Below are positions 59,272 through 64,000 of a stretch of DNA of 64,000 nucleotides, one piece after another. Made by a program: the position numbers and the translations under genes. Every line of letters begins with the position of its first letter. The stretch's first letter is position 1. Source of the stretch: Novilysobacter_A longmucuonensis (GTDB taxonomy: Bacteria > Pseudomonadota > Gammaproteobacteria > Xanthomonadales > Xanthomonadaceae); the NCBI RefSeq assembly GCF_046600735.1, contig NZ_JBJMAW010000003.1, positions 248,001 through 312,000 on the forward strand, given 5' to 3'. The notes beneath the pieces are model-generated. The model was not told the DNA's origin and ran no database searches. It was given only the letters and a program-made list of their open reading frames with translations.

Positions 59272-59762
59272 CGGGCCGGGCAGCACTCTCGACAAGCAAC
59301 TGCGCCGGCCTGCGCCTGACGGCCGGCACGCTCAGCCCCCGTGCATGCCGCTGATGCACATGACTTCGGTCATGGCGAGGCGGGTGGCGCCCTACCACCC
59401 GCAGCGATGCGGCTGCCGGAGAAACAGCGCGCAGCGCAGCGCGGCCGGCGGTGTAGTACCGAGCGATCGACGCTCGCCAGATAGGCACTGACGCGCCTGC
59501 CGACCAGCGCGGGACATGACCATTGGCATAGGTCGAGGCGCTCGGATTGTGCTTGATCGGCCTAACCGCGACCTCCGTCACAAAAGCATGCCGTTAAATG
59601 CTGCGACTGCAGCTTGAATCGACCCTGAACGGACCGATAGCGTGGGTTTGCTGACGTCATGCGTCAGTTTCTGGCGTCGTCGGATCGGGATGTCGAGCAG
59701 GTATCCACTTGCGCGGTCCCGATGCACGGCGTCTCGTCCAATCTTCGGGGGTTCAATCAGAT
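59272..59762. other. Intergenic region upstream of the protease gene
   Basis: 491 bp without a convincing ORF. It probably contains the protease promoter in the last 150 bp, where the composition is less GC-rich (TGCCGTTAAATGC at about 59590). A TGACGTCATGCGTCA near-palindrome lies at 59652-59666. No other element was recognised. Confidence 0.55.
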
Positions 59763-61811
59763 ATGTCTCAGTCCTATTCGCGTCGCCTGCGCGTACGCGC
59801 GCTCGCGGCCGCCACCACGATGGCGCTGCTGTCCGCTCCTACCTGGGCCAATGACCGCGTCAACATGAGCGGCCTGCAGTCCGCGCCGACCCACGACCGG
59901 TTCATCGTCAAGTACCGCGATGGCAGCAGCGAGCACGCCAGTACCGCCGCGCTCGAGCGCGCGCTGAACAATGCAGCCGCCGCAGCCCGCAGCGGCCGGG
60001 CGCTCGGCCTGCAGCACCTGCGCCGCATCGCCACCGGCGCCGAGGTGGTGCGCAGCAACCGCAAGCTCGATCGCGCCGAGGCCGAAACCTTGATGCGCCA
60101 GCTCGCCGCCGATCCGAACGTCGAGTACGTCGAGGTCGACCAGCTGATGCAGCCGGCACTGACGCCCAACGACACGCATTACGCCGGGTACCAGTGGCAC
60201 TACCACGAAGCCACCGGCGGGATCCGCGCCGATCAGGCCTGGGACGTGAGCAACGGCAACGGTGTGGTGGTGGCGGTGCTGGATACCGGAATCACCGCCC
60301 ACAGCGACCTGGACGCCAATATCGCGGCGGGCTACGACTTCATCAGCGATGCGGGCAAGGCGCGCGACGGCAACGGCCGTGACAGCAACCCGCAGGACCA
60401 GGGCGACTGGGCCGCCGCCGATGAATGCTACAGCGGCAGCCCGGCGAGCAACTCCAGCTGGCACGGCACCCACGTGACCGGCACGGTCGCGGCGGTCACC
60501 AACAACGCCAAGGGTGTGGCCGGCGTCGCCTACGGGGCCAAGGTCGTGCCGGTGCGCGTGCTCGGCAAGTGCGGCGGCTTCACCTCCGATATCGTCGACG
60601 GCATCACCTGGGCGTCGGGCGGCAGCGTCTCCGGCGTGCCGGCCAATGCCAACCCGGCCGAGATCATCAACATGAGCCTCGGCGGCTCCGGCACCTGCTC
60701 GAGCACCTACCAGAACGCGATCAACGCCGCGGTCAACCGTGGCACCACGGTCGTGGTCGCGGCCGGCAACTCCAACGCGGACACCGCCAACTTCACCCCG
60801 GCCAGCTGCAACAACGTCATCGCGGTGGCCTCGACCACGCGCCAGGGCGGCCGCTCGAGCTTCTCCAACTACGGCAGCCTGATCGACGTCGCCGCGCCGG
60901 GCAGCGACATCGCCTCGACCGTCAACAGCGGCAGCACCACGCCGTCGACCGAAAGCTACAGCCTGATGTCGGGCACCTCGATGGCGTCGCCGCACGTCGC
61001 CGGCGTGGCCGCGCTGATGCAGGCCACTGCCGGCGGTGCGCTGACCCCGGCCGACATCGAGTCGACGCTCAAGAGCACGCTGCGCGCATTTCCGACCAGC
61101 ATCGACAAGGACATCGGCGACGGCATCGTCGACGCACGTGCCGCGGTCGACGCGAGCGGTGGTGGCGGTGGCGGCGGCGGCACTCTGACCAAGGGGGTGA
61201 CCGAAACCAACCTGTCGGCCTCCACCGGCAATTCGCTGAGCTACACCCTGGAGGTGCCCTCCGGCGCCACCGACCTGAGCTTCGTGATCAGCGGCGGCAC
61301 CGGCGATGCCGATCTGTACGTGAAGTACGGCAGCGCACCGACCGACAGCTCCTACGACTGCCGGCCGTACAAGAGCGGCAACGAGGAGCGCTGCGACTTC
61401 GCCAGCCCCGCGGCGGGCACCTGGTACGTTCGGGTGGATGCGTACTCCAGCTTCTCCGGCGTCAGCCTGACCGGCGACTACGCCGAGTCTAGCGGCGCGC
61501 CATGCACCGGTTGCACCCAGTACACCGGGTCTCTCACCGGCAGCGGCGATTCGGAGATCGAGCCGGACGGCACCTACTACTACAGCGGATCGTCCGGCAG
61601 CCACCAGGGCTGGCTGGAAGGCCCGTCCGGGACCGACTTCGACCTCCGGCTGTACAAGTGGAACGGCAGCAGCTGGAGCCAGGTGGCCACCTCGCTCAAC
61701 TCCGGCTCCAGCGAGTCGATCAGCTACAGCGGCACCGCCGGCTACTACTACTGGAAGATCGAGTCCTACTCCGGCAGCGGCAGCTACGACTTCTGGCTGA
61801 AGAAGCCGTAA
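59763..61811 (+). CDS. Secreted S8 subtilisin-like protease with two PPC-type C-terminal domains
   Basis: A 682-residue precursor. A signal peptide (about 1-29) is followed by an inhibitor-I9-like prodomain (H-D-R-F-I-V-K-Y to about residue 130). The catalytic domain has D174 (A-V-L-D-T-G-I), H234 (H-G-T-H-V-T-G) and S406 (S-G-T-S-M-A-S-P-H). A Gly-rich linker at about 466-474 leads to a PPC domain (about 476-580, with G-D-A-D-L-Y-V and W-Y-V-R-V-D-A-Y). A second, PPC-like domain follows (about 590-682, F-D-L-R-L-Y-K-W). Such proteases are extracellular lytic enzymes of Lysobacter and Xanthomonas. ATG 59763 starts the signal peptide. Confidence 0.93.
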   Translation: MSQSYSRRLRVRALAAATTMALLSAPTWANDRVNMSGLQSAPTHDRFIVKYRDGSSEHASTAALERALNNAAAAARSGRALGLQHLRRIATGAEVVRSNRKLDRAEAETLMRQLAADPNVEYVEVDQLMQPALTPNDTHYAGYQWHYHEATGGIRADQAWDVSNGNGVVVAVLDTGITAHSDLDANIAAGYDFISDAGKARDGNGRDSNPQDQGDWAAADECYSGSPASNSSWHGTHVTGTVAAVTNNAKGVAGVAYGAKVVPVRVLGKCGGFTSDIVDGITWASGGSVSGVPANANPAEIINMSLGGSGTCSSTYQNAINAAVNRGTTVVVAAGNSNADTANFTPASCNNVIAVASTTRQGGRSSFSNYGSLIDVAAPGSDIASTVNSGSTTPSTESYSLMSGTSMASPHVAGVAALMQATAGGALTPADIESTLKSTLRAFPTSIDKDIGDGIVDARAAVDASGGGGGGGGTLTKGVTETNLSASTGNSLSYTLEVPSGATDLSFVISGGTGDADLYVKYGSAPTDSSYDCRPYKSGNEERCDFASPAAGTWYVRVDAYSSFSGVSLTGDYAESSGAPCTGCTQYTGSLTGSGDSEIEPDGTYYYSGSSGSHQGWLEGPSGTDFDLRLYKWNGSSWSQVATSLNSGSSESISYSGTAGYYYWKIESYSGSGSYDFWLKKP

Positions 61812-61838
61812 TCCACGGCGACGGCACCGTGTCCCAGG

Positions 61839-61866
61839 ACCCCGGCTTCGGCCGGGGTTCTTTTTT
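61839..61866 (+). terminator. Rho-independent terminator of the protease gene
   Basis: The perfect 8-bp stem ACCCCGGC-TTCG-GCCGGGGT is followed by TC and a run of six T, 28 bp after the stop codon. Confidence 0.92.
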
Positions 61867-61871
61867 GTGCG

Positions 61872-62030
61872 GCGGAAGTCGCTCGTTGCGCTCGCTGCGA
61901 GGAGCAAAGTCGACGGCTGCGCCGCCTGTGAGCAGACACAACGACGGTTGCAGAGCTTTTGCTGCTGTCTCTACTCACGCCCCTCACAGCCAGCGGAGCG
62001 AGCGACTCCTGCGGCGGCGCAGCCGCCGGA
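61872..62030. repeat. Imperfect long inverted repeat between convergent genes
   Basis: CGGCTGCGCCGCC (61914-61926) is matched in inverse by GGCGGCGCAGCCG (62013-62025). GTCGCTCG-type and GCGAGCGAC-type outer segments also pair. No gene lies in 61867-62039. Confidence 0.65.
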
Positions 62031-62039
62031 CTTACTCCC

Positions 62040-62528
62040 TCAGCCCAGCGCCTCGAAGCGGTTGGCGGCGACGTTCTTGCGCACCCGGGCCGGATCCCAG
62101 ATGCGCCCGTTCATCGCGATGTAGACCCCGGCCGGCAGCGACTGCACCGCGCCGACCGCGGTGCCGATGTTGAACTCGGCATCGGAGCCGCGGAAACGCG
62201 CCGGGTTGAGCGCACCGGTCAGCACGATGGTCTTGTCCTGCACCTGCGACAGCACCCGGGCGGTCGCGACCATCGAATCGGTGCCGTGGGTCACCAGCAC
62301 ATGCCGCGCCGGCTGCGCGGCCACGGTCGCGCGCAGCAGCTCGCGGTCCTCATCGGTGATGTGCAGCGAATCCTTGCGCAGGATCGGGACGACGCTGTAG
62401 CGGAACGCCACCCCGAGCTCGTCGAGAATGCGCCCGATCTGCGGCTCGCCGATCTGGTAGTCCGACTTGTCGTCGAAGTAGATCTTGTCGATCGTGCCGC
62501 CGGTGGTGACGATGCAGAGCTGGTCCAT
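62040..62528 (-). CDS. Single-domain asparaginase-family protein
   Basis: A 162-residue protein with the N-terminal domain of L-asparaginase type I/II: T-T-G-G-T-I-D-K (8-15) and T-H-G-T-D-S-M (about 79-85), with the conserved Thr, Asp and Lys-equivalent positions visible. Typical asparaginases are about 330 residues with a second, dimer-forming C-terminal domain, which is absent here. Small stand-alone versions exist in Proteobacteria; activity is uncertain. It converges with the protease gene. Confidence 0.82.
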   Translation of the reverse strand: MDQLCIVTTGGTIDKIYFDDKSDYQIGEPQIGRILDELGVAFRYSVVPILRKDSLHITDEDRELLRATVAAQPARHVLVTHGTDSMVATARVLSQVQDKTIVLTGALNPARFRGSDAEFNIGTAVGAVQSLPAGVYIAMNGRIWDPARVRKNVAANRFEALG

Positions 62529-62610
62529 GGGGCGTCGCGATGCGGAGGAGTCGGCGGATTATACGACCCACGTCCCCGCCGCCGCCGCGGTGCTGCGGCA
62601 TCTGCGGCCT

Positions 62611-62686
62611 GTAGGAGCGGCTTCAGCCGCGATCGATCGGCAGGTCGCCGATGCCGACTCCAGATCGCGGCGGAAGCCGCTCCTAC
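62611..62686. repeat. Inverted REP pair
   Basis: GTAGGAGCGGCTTCAGCCGC at 62611 faces GCGGAAGCCGCTCCTAC ending at 62686. The right unit supplies a TAG stop to the remnant frame at 62683-62805. Confidence 0.9.
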
Positions 62687-62805
62687 AGGGGCGGGTTGCG
62701 CTTCCCACCGAACCGCGCACGCAGCCCCGGCAGGCTGCCGGCGACCACGATGCCCACCGACAGCACGATGGCCAGCGATGCACGCAGCAGCTCCGCGGAA
62801 AGCGC
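62683..62805 (-). pseudogene. C-terminal remnant of a membrane-protein gene
   Basis: Forty codons open on the minus strand after an in-frame TAG, encoding a TM-like stretch (L-A-I-V-L-S-V-G-I-V-V-A-G-S-L) and a basic tail ending N-P-P-L before the REP-derived TAG. The GC-rich codon use and the REP-stop arrangement resemble real gene ends in this chromosome. The upstream part is missing; AT-richer DNA with the XRE regulator follows. This is suggestive of truncation by insertion or deletion. Confidence 0.35.
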
Positions 62806-62889
62806 CTAGGCCACCCTCACCGCGTGGCTGAACATCCGAGTGCCGCGCTCTGAGCAGACTACTCATCCGCTTACGATCAGGGCAGGCGT

Positions 62890-63249
62890 CTATTTGGATA
62901 GCAATTCAAGAATTGCGCAGGCCGTCTCCTGCTTCTTCGGCGATAGGCGCCGAATCAACTCCAGAACTCTGCTTTCCTGCTCGTTCTGGGCAAAATCATG
63001 GACGGTGACCGCTAGATCAAATTTATCGCCCTGATGGCAATGCTGTCCGCGACCAGTAGCGAGCCAATCGAAGCAGACATTGGTAGCAACTGCTACTTGG
63101 GCAAGGTGGCGAGTGCTAGGAGCGGTGCCAGCGGTGCACTCCCATTGCGCAACGGCGCTGCGTTTGACCCCGACGCGCAGAGCGAGACTCGTCTGAGTCA
63201 AGTTCGCCATGCCGCGGGCGCGGCGGATACGTGAGGACATCGCAAACAC
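62890..63249 (-). CDS. XRE-family helix-turn-helix regulator (phage-repressor-like)
   Basis: A 119-residue protein with a Cro/CI-type DNA-binding domain: R-R-A-R-G-M-A-N-L-T-Q-T-S-L-A-L (10-25), then V-K-R-S-A-V-A-Q-W-E as the recognition helix (28-37). V-A-V-A-T-N-V-C-F-D-W-L-A-T-G is the usual fifth helix. The C-terminal helices are not recognised. The GTG at 63249 has AGGAG at the right distance; ATG 63240 is too far. It is AT-richer than the chromosome core and has palindromic sequences upstream. Confidence 0.85.
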   Translation of the reverse strand: MFAMSSRIRRARGMANLTQTSLALRVGVKRSAVAQWECTAGTAPSTRHLAQVAVATNVCFDWLATGRGQHCHQGDKFDLAVTVHDFAQNEQESRVLELIRRLSPKKQETACAILELLSK

Positions 63250-63297
63250 TTGACTCTCCTTGTCTACTTGGCACGGCGGCTGTCAGAAGTCCGCGCG

Positions 63298-63343
63298 ACT
63301 AACCCGTTAGTGATTCTAGCGTCATCTTGTACAGAACTTCTGT
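63298..63343. promoter_or_regulatory. Two palindromic candidate operators for the XRE regulator
   Basis: ACTAAC-CC-GTTAGT (63298-63311) and ACAGAA-C-TTCTGT (63331-63343) are perfect 6-bp-arm inverted repeats, 19 bp apart, located 49-94 bp upstream of the regulator start. Cro/CI-type dimers bind operators of this size, so autoregulation is likely. The rest of 63250-63568 shows no gene. Confidence 0.5.
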
Positions 63344-63568
63344 CACCAGCCTACCTCGCCGCTGCGTCCAATCGTACCGAGCAATCGGAGTAAGGCGCTC
63401 TTATCAGCCCGCCGCCGGCATTCGCTTGCACGTGGCCCGAGGCCGCCCTAGGTTGCAATCGGGGAGGCTCTGCAACCAGGCGACGCAAACCGTGCGTGCA
63501 ACGGTCGTCCGACCGCGCCCGGGCATGCCTGCTATGACTCTCATGGATGACTATCAAGGGGCGGGCTC

Positions 63569-64000
63569 ATGTTGCGATTCATTGTTGCTAGCGGGCTGTT
63601 GATCGCTGGAGTGGTTACGGGAGCGCAGGTCGCGCATGCCGGTGAACCGAATTTAAAGCCGAGATTTATCAGCACCCAGACAACAGTCGAACGTTCCGAC
63701 GGCGCGATCATTAAATTCATACCGATGGCTTCGAGCCAGGAGCTCCTTTCCGCGGGCGCTGCTGAGATACCCACGGAAGACGACATCCTGCCATGTTTGG
63801 TGCGCACCTACTCGGACTGGGTATCGTGGTCACCGTGCAGCATCGCTGGCAATGTCATGGCATCCACCGACTACGGAATGGGCTATCGAGTCAATCTCGA
63901 TGGTGAGACTCCACGTTACAGCGTGCGATGGTGGACGGACGGAGCTAACCTCGGCAGCGACTATGAATTCGACGACAGATGCCCTGAAAACTGGTACTTC
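63569..64000 (+). CDS. Secreted protein of unknown function, 5' part
   Basis: Open from ATG 63569 to the end of the window, at least 144 codons. The signal peptide is about residues 1-24 (V-A-S-G-L-L-I-A-G-V-V ending A-H-A). The mature part is Ser/Thr-rich. Near residue 87 it contains Y-S-D-W-V-S-W-S-P-C-S, which resembles the W-S-x-W-S-x-C-S core of thrombospondin type 1 repeats. An aromatic V-R-W-W-T-D-G and a further Cys follow. An AAGGGG site precedes the start. Codon use is AT-richer than in core genes. No family is assigned; the C-terminus is outside the window. Confidence 0.65.
   Translation, partial: MLRFIVASGLLIAGVVTGAQVAHAGEPNLKPRFISTQTTVERSDGAIIKFIPMASSQELLSAGAAEIPTEDDILPCLVRTYSDWVSWSPCSIAGNVMASTDYGMGYRVNLDGETPRYSVRWWTDGANLGSDYEFDDRCPENWYF

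Noticed and set aside
59757..61907. A 716-codon antisense ORF opposite the protease
   Set aside because: Val/Ala/Gly/Arg-rich shadow; the sense frame shows an intact Asp-His-Ser triad, signal peptide and terminator.

Overview
The window is a dense, high-GC chromosomal segment from a gammaproteobacterium, most likely of the Xanthomonadaceae/Lysobacteraceae (Lysobacter, Luteimonas or a close relative). The evidence is gene content (a Pil-Chp tail, the lptD-surA-pdxA-rsmA-apaG-apaH block, ahpC-ahpF-oxyR, a Re/Si-specific transhydrogenase with a split alpha subunit, sufT) and hundreds of bases of the short palindromic repeats (GTAGGAGCGGCTTCAGCCGC type) common in that family. No rRNA, tRNA or CRISPR array was seen. 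The family assignment is inference, not a database match.

Layout. 1-1231: end of a type IV pilus chemotaxis cluster (degenerate CheB-like protein, CheW-like ChpC). 1699-6438: rsmE and bioA leftward, then nudE, cysQ and mazG rightward. 6622-8640: two-component system. 9288-13948: an Ntn asparaginase, a VOC-fold protein, glycine decarboxylase subunit 2 (carrying an in-frame repeat insertion), dgkA and a TerC-type membrane protein. 14072-16276: lgt-thyA-folA. 16560-23755: the leftward outer-membrane/ribosome maintenance block. 23876-29960: msrB, a deacetylase-like protein, cobalamin adenosyltransferase with a membrane protein, and two ubiquinone hydroxylases. 30118-34640: rlmM, a deaminase, a lipoprotein, glnS and a DUF2007 protein. 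34763-39153: oxidative stress genes msrA, oxyR, ahpF and ahpC with a candidate OxyR operator. 39324-42349: a lipoprotein hydrolase, prmC and prolyl aminopeptidase.

42591-48092 is an accessory surface-polysaccharide island: a double-domain GT2 protein, an interrupted small membrane ORF, a GT4-like protein and a capsule-synthesis-like protein. The last two are visibly more AT-rich than everything around them. 48294-52901: a NUDIX hydrolase, a 5'-3' exonuclease, a nitroreductase and a DUF1631 protein. 53124-57950: transhydrogenase genes pntAA, pntAB and pntB, interrupted by an oppositely oriented ECF sigma operon. 58174-62528: a small membrane protein, sufT, a secreted subtilase with a strong terminator, and a single-domain asparaginase. 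62683-64000: an AT-richer end with a gene remnant, an XRE repressor with palindromic candidate operators, and the start of a secreted protein.

The most distinctive feature is the amount and placement of dispersed repeats. REP-like palindromes supply the TAG stop codon of at least four genes (mazG, folA, msrA, oxyR). Two elements of about 236 bp with inverted termini overlap the ends of cysQ and pdxA. A 240-bp repeat associated with hexanucleotide tracts occurs three times. Heptanucleotide tracts and GC-rich hairpins sit in operon spacers, and one repeat lies inside gcvPB.
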